This document shows, piece after piece, positions 34,901-43,715 of a stretch of 64,000 nucleotides of DNA. The notes below the pieces were generated by a model. The model was not told where the DNA came from. It worked only from the letters and a program-made list of their open reading frames with translations, and searched no databases. The position numbers were made by a program, and so were the translations under genes. Source of the stretch: Mya arenaria (Eukaryota > Mollusca > Bivalvia > Myida > Myidae); assembly GCF_026914265.1 (NCBI RefSeq), contig NC_069125.1, positions 68,461,207-68,525,206 of the forward strand. The letters run 5' to 3'. The stretch's first letter is position 1. Each line of letters opens with the position of its first letter.

Positions 34901-35608
34901 AGTAAATCCTTTTGATTGTATTGTTTATATTATAAAATATAACGTATGTACTAAAATGTTCCCTTTATGGTGTCTCCTGATCAAATCTCTTTTTCGATAA
35001 ACACATAGTGTCGTTCAAAGGGGACCTCTCGTATAACTACTATTACTATTCTAGGATGCTCCCCGAAGCGGCCGCTAGACCTCGTATTTGCAGTGGACAC
35101 AGCGGCCATCGGCGCCCTTAATGCCCGCCACGTGCTCGCGTTCATTGCAAACTTCTCGGAACATATCAACATGGACGATAACTTGGTCACCATTACGACC
35201 GTCACGAATGGGTGCGCTAGTGGGGATATAGATGATCGGCCATCCGTAGACGCTCAGTCCGTAAAGGACAAACTGTCATTCTATGAGGTTCCAAGGTTTA
35301 ATGAGCTTCTTGGAAACATGCGTCTCAAAGCCGCAGACGGTCGTAGAAACGCGGCTCATATAGGAATCGCTTTTGTGAACGCCCGTTTGACAGAGAGCGA
35401 ATTCAAGGAGTCCCGGAAGGAGAAGGGGCGGGCCAAATATCAGCGGACGACCATATTCGTGGTTGGCGTCGGCCCGCACGTAGACAGTGGGCAACTGAAG
35501 GCACTCACCCTGAACGGTGGCGAGCTGCTACAGGCATCAAGTTTCCCCGGCTTGATGGAAGTGGCCAACCACCTCCTTTATAGCATGTGCCTCTTTGGAG
35601 TTGTTTAA
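25959..35608 (+). CDS. Secreted protein with two VWA domains, gene C
   Basis: Eight exons (25959-26000, 28925-28967, 29201-29354, 29590-29722, 29973-30111, 33767-33901, 34827-34901, 35055-35608) join in phase to 424 residues. The signal peptide spans the first junction (WNWVLV then IAFGSIHAWA). VWA1 (about 33-205) has a complete MIDAS: D41-S-S43-G-S45, T112 in GRGTNTAEAL and D144 in VLTDG, so divalent-cation ligand binding is expected. A Pro-rich linker (PVTPAPDPNQ) leads to VWA2 (about 245-415), wholly in the last exon, where the MIDAS reads DTAAI and is degenerate. No chitin-binding domain is present. Matrilin- or collagen-associated VWA proteins have similar tandem A domains. Intron 1 holds a MITE; intron 5 (3.6 kb) holds a LINE relic. 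Placement beside two VWA-chitin genes suggests a matrix role. Polyadenylation signal at 35742. Confidence 0.88.
26187..26541. mobile_element. Foldback MITE, copy 2
   Basis: A 355-bp element with perfect 25-bp inverted ends (CTTTAAAGCTGCACTCTCAC and its complement). The interior is also broadly palindromic (AAGACTGCTGACAA on the left, TTGTCAGCAGTCTT on the right). It lies in intron 1 of gene C and is the same family as 994-1219. Confidence 0.9.
30600..32660 (+). mobile_element. Degenerate LINE (non-LTR retrotransposon), RT fragment
   Basis: Inserted in the sense direction in intron 5 of gene C. Translated pieces show, in order, EAKDAIRCMTPSKAS, PSSYLPVSLLSCLDKLMEP, DISKAFDRVWHRGLI, PQGSILGSFLFLIYMNDIV and LFAVDTSMYI, matching fingers-palm blocks of Jockey/CR1-type reverse transcriptases. 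The catalytic FADD is changed to FAVD, and the frame shifts several times. The 3' part keeps a Cys/His block (IIDCPLCTCTAIEDPSHFL) seen at the end of such ORF2 proteins. The endonuclease region is missing, so it is a 5'-truncated dead copy. The exact clade is uncertain and the right border is approximate. Confidence 0.8.
33560..33690 (-). mobile_element. Possible tRNA-derived SINE
   Basis: On the minus strand AGAGTTCGAATATC resembles a tRNA B box, and the GCACTATG...GCGGTCGC stretch about 35-60 bp before it could be a worn A box. It lies in intron 5 of gene C, just left of a C-run and exon 6. No tail repeat is obvious. Confidence 0.3.
34207..34330 (+). repeat. Degenerate short tandem repeat
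   Basis: Four to five worn copies of a 25-30 bp unit based on TCTAAGATTGTTTGTCTAAG in intron 6 of gene C. Confidence 0.6.
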
Positions 35609-35741
35609 AAGAAACTATCAACTCGAATACGCATTACACGACATGGACTTCAAACAGGAAATGTCTATGTGTTTAAACACATTTGAAATACAAATGACTT
35701 CTTTACAGTGTATGACACCGGCGTTGTTGTTTTTCGAGAAA

Positions 35742-35747
35742 AATAAA
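35742..35747 (+). promoter_or_regulatory. Polyadenylation signal of gene C
   Basis: AATAAA 134 nt after the stop codon; a second AATAAA follows at about 35756. Confidence 0.6.
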
Positions 35748-35759
35748 CTTAAAAAAATA

Positions 35760-36718
35760 AATAAGCAAGAGTATACTTGATCAATTTGATCAAACAATAA
35801 TTCATCATGAAACCAACGAAATACTTAATGTCACTATCCTATCACAGAAATTCGTATTCAACAACGGGCTATTTTAAGGCTAGCTGCACGTTAAAATTAA
35901 TTGGTTGACTTTTATTAATTGTTGGATAATATTTACCATTCAATAAACGGTTTTGCTTACTTTGACCACACCAAAGATTTGACCTGAATGGTACAGTAAC
36001 TGTTGGCTGCTGGTCTATTAATAAAACCTTCTTTTACTGAATGTCTGTTGTTGTCTGTTTTAAATTTGCCATAAAATGTGCCATCATCATTTGCTTATTC
36101 TGATGGGGGTCGCAACCATATTCATACACATAAATGCCGAAAGTCAGTGTCTGTTCCATTCATAAATGCCACACGGACATGACTTGAAATGGTTTTATAG
36201 AACACACAGAACATTTCTTTATACTAATTTCTAATTTCTGGCACAGTGAGTTTCGAACGTAATGACCTTTTACGCGTTTGCCCTACCATGGTCAACATTG
36301 AACTTTGTGAACAGTAGAACATTGTGTCCGCAAACATGAAAACACTTTTAAGTATACCATATCCGTGTTCCTATCAGGATTACGTACACAGGACAGGGTA
36401 GGAAGGTTCTTTTCCCTTTCATTTCCTTTCGTACGGTCTTAGTCAGCGACTCAAAGTTTGGAAATACGCGCATGAAACACCAAATAGTTTTCACTTTTAC
36501 GTCACCCAGTCAATGGAATTCTCTCGTATCTCAATAAACTTTGATTAATTTTGACATGAGTAGGTAAAAGGGATAATCTAAATTAAACATCAGTATAAAT
36601 ACCGCAAAGATGATTGATAATATTGTAAACACTCAGATAACACATTTCCGCGGCTATAAATATAAGTCTGCAAGCAGAAATTAACAGAAACAGATTAAGG
36701 CACTGATCTATAAAATAG
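35760..36718. other. Spacer between gene C and the retroelement
   Basis: AT-rich, without exon, RNA gene or element end that I can recognise. It is the left flank of the Ngaro-type insertion. Confidence 0.5.
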
Positions 36719-37028
36719 TACCAGCTATTAACTATAAAATAGCTGTTGTTATCGAGAATAATCAACCCGTTTTCATCACCTTTATGTTTACATTAGCAAT
36801 ACACATCTAATCATTCAACAGATCCGCTTGAGGGCGCCTTACAGTATTACGTAATCAAAAGATTCCCGCGCCCGCCATTTCGTTAAAGCATTTCATTGGT
36901 TAAAACTTAAAAAGAGATTCAGCGCATGCGCTAAATCGAGCGCGCAACCCCACCGATTCACTTTCGTTCAGGCAGTCGAACCGAAAGGTCAGTTTTTTAA
37001 GAGCTAGGTTTGCTATTTAAGAAAAAAT
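36719..37028 (+). repeat. Split direct repeat A1 (promoter-like)
   Basis: A 310-bp left repeat of the Ngaro-type element. It contains a CCAAT-type word (TTCATTGGTT) and the palindrome GCGCATGCGC at 36922-36931, which matches the NRF-1 consensus. These suggest it supplies the element's TATA-less promoter. Confidence 0.85.
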
Positions 37029-37266
37029 AGTTGAACGAATTAAAATAGTTTTGCTTAGTTAGTTGATGAATTATAGTACAGAACATTACATATACATTCA
37101 AATCATTAAATAAATGTTTCTATTTTATTTGTTTTGTCTACTTTATCAAGAACTCGATCAATTTGTCGAGGAATGAGGTTTTCAAACACGCACATACATA
37201 TGTATATATAAATTGTAAATATTTATACGTCAGACGACGGTTATTGATTTTGCTTTCTTTTTCCGG

Positions 37267-38436
37267 ATGGCATTCCCGCTTCGAGATATTGTGGAAGAGT
37301 TTCGGGCCGCTAAGCGGGCAAGGAGGACCCCTCCAGTACAGACAGGCCAGACGCCCAAATCAAACACAATCGCAGCAGTGCCCGCATCAGCCCCGACGGT
37401 GAATTCCGGTCTAGCCGCGGCTACAGCTGATGCATCTGTGGCGCTGACTACCGGTACTGTGGCTCTGGCAGATGATGGTCCTATATCGCCCATAGACTTG
37501 GCTAATACGGGGAGGGTATCCACACCTCAGGTCGCGTCATCATTCCTCGCTGGCAACGGTTTACAAACCGCCGCCCTGGAAGGCCTCCAGCCATTGAATG
37601 GGCCCATCAGCATTCCGCATCAGGTATCGGTCGCGAACGGTGAACAAGGTGCAGGTACGGAACATTTCCTTTCTGATCCGTTGCCTTTAACGGTTATTGA
37701 TAACACAGTGAATCAGATGCCAAGTGTCTTTTCAAATGTTGGGTGCAACATCTCGCATCAGATTAAGAATAAAATTGTGTCTGGTGCATTTGTAGAATTC
37801 TCTTCTTTGATTGATTCTAAATCAGGTGTCGAGGAGTCAAATAAATCGTTAATGATAGGCCAGGACGGTCGGCTAATTATTGACAACAAGTCCGCACAAC
37901 AAAAAGTTAACGACATCAGTTCGTGGACAGATGCTTTCTTAGTATACATGTCCATTTTTTTGGCTGCTCATCCGGGCAGGACTCAGGAATTGTTAAAATA
38001 TGGCCGTGACATCCGGCTTGCTGCAAAAAAGCACGCCGGCCTAGGCTGGCGTGATTATGACCAGCAGTTTAGACTTAGATTAGCCGCCGACCCAACTGGC
38101 CTGTCCTTCGCAAAAATAGATTACGAATTGTGGCTTCTTTGCATGGGTCCGTCCTTGGCAGTGGTAAGCAATATTGGCAAACTTGCCGAGAAGAAATGCT
38201 TCGATTTCAATTATAGACAATGCCATCGAATAGTTTGTGCTTACCGACATAGTTGTATGTTCTGCAATCTTGATCATCCTTGTAGGTCTTGCGTTAGCCA
38301 AAGAAGTTCTATCCCATACCCCGGGCCCCGACCTGTCCGTGACGCAGCTCACCTCGCGCGGACAAGGTTTCCACTCGTCCGGGGTCGTTCCTTTACTCGC
38401 CCTTACCTCGGGTCCAAGTTCTCCCCCCGTTACTAA
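37267..38436 (+). CDS. Gag-like protein of the Ngaro-type element
   Basis: An open frame of 389 codons with an Ala/Thr/Pro-rich N-terminal third, a helical middle and a C-terminal Cys/His cluster (CHRIVCAYRHSCMFC and HPCRSC) that could bind nucleic acid. Position first in the element and this tail fit a DIRS-order Gag. The frame overlaps the RT frame that follows. The start ATG at 37267 is plausible. Confidence 0.75.
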   Translation: MAFPLRDIVEEFRAAKRARRTPPVQTGQTPKSNTIAAVPASAPTVNSGLAAATADASVALTTGTVALADDGPISPIDLANTGRVSTPQVASSFLAGNGLQTAALEGLQPLNGPISIPHQVSVANGEQGAGTEHFLSDPLPLTVIDNTVNQMPSVFSNVGCNISHQIKNKIVSGAFVEFSSLIDSKSGVEESNKSLMIGQDGRLIIDNKSAQQKVNDISSWTDAFLVYMSIFLAAHPGRTQELLKYGRDIRLAAKKHAGLGWRDYDQQFRLRLAADPTGLSFAKIDYELWLLCMGPSLAVVSNIGKLAEKKCFDFNYRQCHRIVCAYRHSCMFCNLDHPCRSCVSQRSSIPYPGPRPVRDAAHLARTRFPLVRGRSFTRPYLGSKFSPRY

Positions 38437-40084
38437 CAACGATTCGTGCCCCGTCCGTCGTCTTAAGTACCCCGGCTACAGCCCCATAAACACATCAAAT
38501 TTAGACGCATTTTTACAGCGATATCCCGATAAGGTCCATGCAACATTGTTAAGGAATGGTTTCCGATTTGGTTTTAGTTTAGGATTTGAAGGGTCGCGCG
38601 AACCCATCGATGCAAAAAATTTGCGATCGGCTAAACTCCGACCAAGCGTAGTTTTCGATAAATTGGAAAAAGAAATATTGGAGGGCCGAATGGCCGGGCC
38701 GTTCATTAGTCCACCGTTTAAAAATCTTCGAATTTCTCCCATAGGCTTGGTACCGAAGTCTGATGGCGGTTGGCGCCTTATCACTCATTTAAGCTATCCA
38801 CGGGCTGGCGGTAGTGTTAATGACGGCATAGTTAGTCAATTAAAATCAGTATCGTACACAAAATTTGACATAGTGGCAGACATGATATTTAAATTGGGAA
38901 GATCAACGTTAATGGCAAAGCGTGATATAAAATCTGCATTCCGGCTACTTCCAATATCACCTAAAGACTTCGAATTATTAGGCATTAAATTTGATGGCAA
39001 AATTTATGTAAACTTAAATTTACCTTTTGGCGCCAGTTGTGCACCATATTATTTCGAGGCATTTTCGACCTTTATCCATTGGCTGGTAAAAGACATTTCA
39101 AAAATTCCATCACTTGATCATTATCTGGACGATTTCATATTTTGCGGGGCACATGGAACTGGCAACTGCCAACATTTACTTTCCACTTTCCATCAAGTAT
39201 GTGTACAGTTGGGTGTACCAATTAACGATGTCAAAAGCACGGACCCTTCCACTGTAATAGTTTTTTTGGGTTTGGAAATTGATTCTTCACAAATGCTTAT
39301 TAGAATACCCCAGCACAAAATCGCAGAGTTGAAGTCCCTTATTTTGCTCTATATAACTAGGAAGAAAATAACGTTGCGAGACCTTCAGTCACTCGCTGGT
39401 AAATTTTGCTTTTTCGGCCAGGCAATTCGTTCAAGCAGAGCTTTTTTGCGGCGATTTTATGATGCAATGTCCGGTATAAAACATGAATTTCATAAAATAA
39501 GGATAACAGAAGGAATGCGCGAGGACTTCCGCATGTGGCTGTTTTTCTTAACAAGTTTCAATGGGGTATGTTACATTCCCGAAAATGCTTGGTTGGAAAA
39601 CGAACATTTACAACTTTTTACCGACAGCGCGGGTAGAGCCGACCTTGGCGGCGGCTGTTACTTAAACGGCAATTGGGCATTTTTTCCATGGCCTCTTGAC
39701 TGGAGCAAACATGAAGTCATGAAAGACATAACGTTTTTAGAAATGGTCCCTGTGCTGCTTAGCTTGTACCTTTGGGGTCCCGAACTAAAAAATAAGAAGA
39801 TAATTTTACGAATCGATAACGAGGCTTTAGTTGCCATAATCAATAAACAGTCTGCGAAATCCAAACGCGTTATGCACATTCTCAGACATTTTGTGTTAAG
39901 ATGCATGCGCCATAATATTTTGTTTAAGGCTGTCCATATTCGAACAAAACTTAATAATATCGCTGATTCTATTTCACGAAAGCAGTGGGCGCGCCTTCGC
40001 CAGCTGGTACCCGACTTGGCAGAAAGGGCACCAATTCCACCACTTTTTCAGAGCATGATTTACGAAATGAGGCTCGACGACTAA
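38237..40084 (+). CDS. Reverse transcriptase-RNase H of the Ngaro-type element
   Basis: An open frame of 615 codons; the true start may lie later than the frame's left edge. RT blocks visible include WRLITHLSYP, KRDIKSAFRLLPI, LPFGASCAPYYFE and the catalytic YLDDF. The RNase H part has DSAGRADLGGGCY, LEMVPVLLSLYLWG and IDNEALVAIINKQ with the expected acidic residues. The arrangement and sequence are typical of DIRS/Ngaro polymerases, and there is no aspartic protease or DDE integrase. Confidence 0.9.
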   Translation: MLTDIVVCSAILIILVGLALAKEVLSHTPGPDLSVTQLTSRGQGFHSSGVVPLLALTSGPSSPPVTNNDSCPVRRLKYPGYSPINTSNLDAFLQRYPDKVHATLLRNGFRFGFSLGFEGSREPIDAKNLRSAKLRPSVVFDKLEKEILEGRMAGPFISPPFKNLRISPIGLVPKSDGGWRLITHLSYPRAGGSVNDGIVSQLKSVSYTKFDIVADMIFKLGRSTLMAKRDIKSAFRLLPISPKDFELLGIKFDGKIYVNLNLPFGASCAPYYFEAFSTFIHWLVKDISKIPSLDHYLDDFIFCGAHGTGNCQHLLSTFHQVCVQLGVPINDVKSTDPSTVIVFLGLEIDSSQMLIRIPQHKIAELKSLILLYITRKKITLRDLQSLAGKFCFFGQAIRSSRAFLRRFYDAMSGIKHEFHKIRITEGMREDFRMWLFFLTSFNGVCYIPENAWLENEHLQLFTDSAGRADLGGGCYLNGNWAFFPWPLDWSKHEVMKDITFLEMVPVLLSLYLWGPELKNKKIILRIDNEALVAIINKQSAKSKRVMHILRHFVLRCMRHNILFKAVHIRTKLNNIADSISRKQWARLRQLVPDLAERAPIPPLFQSMIYEMRLDD

Positions 40085-40980
40085 TTGGCTGTTCTATGTC
40101 CGGCAATACATTACAGTCGTATCAAGTCGGTTTAAACCGGTTCTCTAATTTTAGGCTTACGTATCAATTGCCAAATTTGTGGCCTCCATCCGTTGACAAT
40201 TTGGTATTGTTTTTCTCATCTTTGTCACTTGATGGCTTAACCGCCAATACAGCTCGCCTCTATAAATGTGCTATCGGTGCCCAATGCAAGCTTTTTGGGT
40301 TCGCGGATACCACCGAAAATTATATAATCACTAAAATTATAACAGGCATGGGAAGGAATACACGCGCAAATACAACGCGACTTCCAATAACGGCACAATT
40401 ATTATGCCTTATTGTTGAAACACTCCCATCCATGTGTATAAATATGTACGAAAGTGCCCTATTTACAGCGGCATACACTTTGGCTTTCTTTGGGTTCTTC
40501 CGCGTAGGAGAATTAGCCGTAACACGACAGTCTGTTGTAAATCACACGTTAGCATTTAGTGATGTAAGATATACGAGCGACGGCAATTTATTGCTTACAC
40601 TTCGCAATTCAAAGACGGATAAAGAGTCAAAGGGTTATATTATTCAGATCAATAAAACCGGTAAAAGTGTTTGCCCTGTACACAGTTTAAATATTTTTCT
40701 GGCACGCAGGCCAAAGATTAACGGTCCGTTGCTGTGTCATATGGATGGTACTCCTCTTACACGCACACAGTTTTCTTCTGTATTAAAAAAATGTTTATCT
40801 GTTAGGAACCTCGAATTTGCAAAGTACAACACACATTCATTTCGCATTGGGGCAGCCACAACCGCCGCTATGGTGGGTTGCACCACGGAACAGATAAAAG
40901 AGGCCGGTAGGTGGACGTCAGACGCCTACAAACGTTACGTTCGGCATGAAACTATACATTTGGTTCCAAATTTACTTTAG
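39985..40980 (+). CDS. Tyrosine recombinase of the Ngaro-type element
   Basis: An open frame of up to 331 codons; the beginning overlaps the RT frame and the real start is undetermined. A SAM-like N-terminal part is followed by a catalytic domain with FFRVGELAV (first Arg), HSFRIGAATTAA (H-x-x-R), GRW and the nucleophile region YKRYVRH. This enzyme integrates a circular DNA copy, in place of the DDE integrase of LTR elements. Confidence 0.9.
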   Translation: MGAPSPAGTRLGRKGTNSTTFSEHDLRNEARRLIGCSMSGNTLQSYQVGLNRFSNFRLTYQLPNLWPPSVDNLVLFFSSLSLDGLTANTARLYKCAIGAQCKLFGFADTTENYIITKIITGMGRNTRANTTRLPITAQLLCLIVETLPSMCINMYESALFTAAYTLAFFGFFRVGELAVTRQSVVNHTLAFSDVRYTSDGNLLLTLRNSKTDKESKGYIIQINKTGKSVCPVHSLNIFLARRPKINGPLLCHMDGTPLTRTQFSSVLKKCLSVRNLEFAKYNTHSFRIGAATTAAMVGCTTEQIKEAGRWTSDAYKRYVRHETIHLVPNLL

Positions 40981-40982
40981 GT

Positions 40983-41594
40983 TTGGTTCATCACATCATA
41001 TTACATATTATTTTATTTTATTTTTTTGCTTATTTAGATAGAACGACGCGCGTGTGGGTCGTCGGTTCTTCAATTATTAGGCATGCCTTTTGCTACGCCC
41101 GATCGCACGACGCGAACCTGGGAATTCCCAATAGTGCCTTTTGGTGGCAGGGCTATGGAGGTCTAAGCCTTAAAGCGCTTGTAAGGAAAGTCACGTTTTT
41201 GAAACATATTAATGAAGATGGACTACCTCATGTCATGATTATTCACATTGGGGGAAATGACATTGGCCAATATCCTACTAAAGTGTTAATGGCAATTTTT
41301 GCTAAAGTAATAAGAGCGCTTAAAGATTTATTCCCATCAACTACTCTCGCAGTATCGCAGATAACGCCTCGAACAACATGGCGCTATTCGAGTAATAAGC
41401 GTGCAATGGGAAATGTAAGGCGCCGATTAAATGGCTTTGTAAAAAAAACCATATTAGGTATTGGGGGTTCCTTCATTTCTCATAGTATAACGCCTGAACA
41501 ATTGAAGTCCGACGGTGTCCACTTGAACGAGCATGGCAATGCGCTTTTGATTCGCGACTTTAAGTCCTGCGTGTGCAGTTTGGTAAATCATTGA
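40983..41594 (+). CDS. SGNH-hydrolase domain protein of the Ngaro-type element
   Basis: An open frame of about 200 codons right after the recombinase stop; the true start codon is uncertain. It shows the SGNH/GDSL blocks: VVGSSIIRHAF (block I Ser), GGNDIG (block III Asn) and DGVHLNEHGN (block V Asp and His). The hydrophobic N-terminus may be an artefact of start choice. SGNH ORFs are a known accessory of animal Ngaro elements; the substrate is not known. Confidence 0.8.
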   Translation: MVHHIILHIILFYFFAYLDRTTRVWVVGSSIIRHAFCYARSHDANLGIPNSAFWWQGYGGLSLKALVRKVTFLKHINEDGLPHVMIIHIGGNDIGQYPTKVLMAIFAKVIRALKDLFPSTTLAVSQITPRTTWRYSSNKRAMGNVRRRLNGFVKKTILGIGGSFISHSITPEQLKSDGVHLNEHGNALLIRDFKSCVCSLVNH

Positions 41595-41859
41595 AATAAA
41601 TATCATCAGTTTTGTCCAGCGACGCTTTATGATACGCTAATACACGTTTACGGTATGCTTTACCGTTCATTCAAGTTGTTGCTGAGTAATGCGAGGCTCC
41701 TTTTCTTGTTGCTTTTTTGCTGCCGAGCCAAAATTTCCTTAAAGTATGAATTGTTTTATAAGATAATAAACCCAGTTGCTGTTTCGGGTTGTGATGCGTG
41801 TTATTTCTTTATGCTTATATTTTGGCGAGTTCGCTTCTAGTACCTAGAATCTCACATTG
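41595..41859. other. Region between the last ORF and repeat B1
   Basis: AT-rich internal part of the retroelement. No separate feature was recognised. Confidence 0.4.
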
Positions 41860-42327
41860 GCGTTCGGCAGCACTTAAATTATGATATTTATTAAGCTATT
41901 GGAATTATATAAATACAGACAGTATACTTAAAGTTAAAATGCTAATTTGTGAGTTCCGGCCATAGTACACCTTGACGGAATTCACGTTCAAATACTTAAG
42001 TTTATTTCATAATCAAACTCGTAAAGCCCAGTGGGGGCTATTCAAAACTGCTGCTTTGCCCTTTGGGGCGGTCGCCAGTAATACGCCAAGTTGGCAGGTG
42101 ACCAGATTGCTTCGTTCGCTGTTCATGCTTGTGAATTCGTGCTTGTGTAAATAACATGGAGCCTCGCCATTAAATCCAAACTTTAAATGTAAATAAAACA
42201 AAATAAAATTTTGACAAGTTATTTGCTCTGTTGTTTTATATAGCAAAAACGTATGGTTATGATTGAAATTAGAGTAAGAGAAGCTAAGCGCTTCAATCGT
42301 TCTTGTAAGTTGAGGATTTATCGATAA
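41860..42327 (+). repeat. Split direct repeat B1
   Basis: A 468-bp repeat, identical by eye to 42969-43436. It abuts A2 directly at 42327/42328, so this junction reproduces the sequence expected of the circular intermediate. Confidence 0.9.
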
Positions 42328-42637
42328 TACCAGCTATTAACTATAAAATAGCTGTTGTTATCGAGAATAATCAACCCGTTTTCATCACCTTTATGTTTAC
42401 ATTAGCAATACACATCTAATCATTCAACAGATCCGCTTGAGGGCGCCTTACAGTATTACGTAATCAAAAGATTCCCGCGCCCGCCATTTCGTTAAAGCAT
42501 TTCATTGGTTAAAACTTAAAAAGAGATTCAGCGCATGCGCTAAATCGAGCGCGCAACCCCACCGATTCACTTTCGTTCAGGCAGTCGAACCGAAAGGTCA
42601 GTTTTTTAAGAGCTAGGTTTGCTATTTAAGAAAAAAT
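42328..42637 (+). repeat. Split direct repeat A2
   Basis: A 310-bp repeat, identical by eye to A1, including the GCGCATGCGC word at 42531-42540. Confidence 0.9.
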
Positions 42638-42968
42638 CCCTCCCACCCACCCAATTGCCGTGCCTTTTGCTTCTTAGCTCTTGATTAGTTTAAAGTTATG
42701 TTCATAAATAGCGGCATGTGTGCATTTGTCTGCGCCCGTTTGGCATATCTGTTTTCAGCAGAGCTACAACATCCATGGTCGTATAAAGCCACCACGACGA
42801 ATTTGAAAAGTCGCTGACCACTACGCAAACACAGGTGCATATTCTTCACGCGTGGGACCAAAACTCTCATCGGATGGACAACTCGTGAATTTACCAGCGG
42901 CGTGGCTCCTATTAAAATCGTGATATTTTGTGTTTGTCATGTATATAATGCTTTATGAGTTGTGATTA
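42638..42968. other. Spacer between A2 and B2 of the retroelement
   Basis: 331 bp present only once in the element. It starts with a C-rich run (CCCTCCCACCCACCC). No coding frame was recognised. Confidence 0.6.
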
Positions 42969-43436
42969 GCGTTCGGCAGCACTTAAATTATGATATTTAT
43001 TAAGCTATTGGAATTATATAAATACAGACAGTATACTTAAAGTTAAAATGCTAATTTGTGAGTTCCGGCCATAGTACACCTTGACGGAATTCACGTTCAA
43101 ATACTTAAGTTTATTTCATAATCAAACTCGTAAAGCCCAGTGGGGGCTATTCAAAACTGCTGCTTTGCCCTTTGGGGCGGTCGCCAGTAATACGCCAAGT
43201 TGGCAGGTGACCAGATTGCTTCGTTCGCTGTTCATGCTTGTGAATTCGTGCTTGTGTAAATAACATGGAGCCTCGCCATTAAATCCAAACTTTAAATGTA
43301 AATAAAACAAAATAAAATTTTGACAAGTTATTTGCTCTGTTGTTTTATATAGCAAAAACGTATGGTTATGATTGAAATTAGAGTAAGAGAAGCTAAGCGC
43401 TTCAATCGTTCTTGTAAGTTGAGGATTTATCGATAA
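42969..43436 (+). repeat. Split direct repeat B2 (right end)
   Basis: A 468-bp right end of the element, ending TTATCGATAA before the host sequence CAATATTTAAAACC. Confidence 0.9.
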
Positions 43437-43715
43437 CAATATTTAAAACCATTTGTATATGAACTAAACAGATCGGGGGAAAGATTTGCGCGTTTTTTTT
43501 TGTTTTTTTTTTCCAAGACAAGATTCGACGCTGTGTACTAAATACTCATTTATTTAAAGAGGTAAGCCATTGTATCGTTAACTCCATGATTTATAATCAA
43601 TCATTCGCAACATGTAATATTGGGTTTCAAGTTAGAAAAGAAATATTCCATATGATTAATCGAACCATAATGTAATAGTATTATCTCACATTTTAGATTA
43701 CCAAATTATTGCACC

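Larger units (their letters stand above)
36719..43436 (+). mobile_element. Ngaro-type tyrosine-recombinase retroelement, looks whole and young
   Basis: A 6718-bp element with the split direct repeats that define Ngaro/PAT-type members of the DIRS order: A1 (36719-37028), coding region, B1 (41860-42327), A2 (42328-42637), a 331-bp spacer, B2 (42969-43436). A1 and A2 are both 310 bp and look identical; B1 and B2 are both 468 bp and look identical. Four open frames follow in order: Gag-like, RT-RNase H, tyrosine recombinase and SGNH hydrolase. Neighbouring frames overlap, as is known in the DIRS order. The intact frames and matching repeats indicate recent insertion. It lies in the same orientation as the LPMO gene, ending 279 bp before its start codon. 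Confidence 0.92.
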
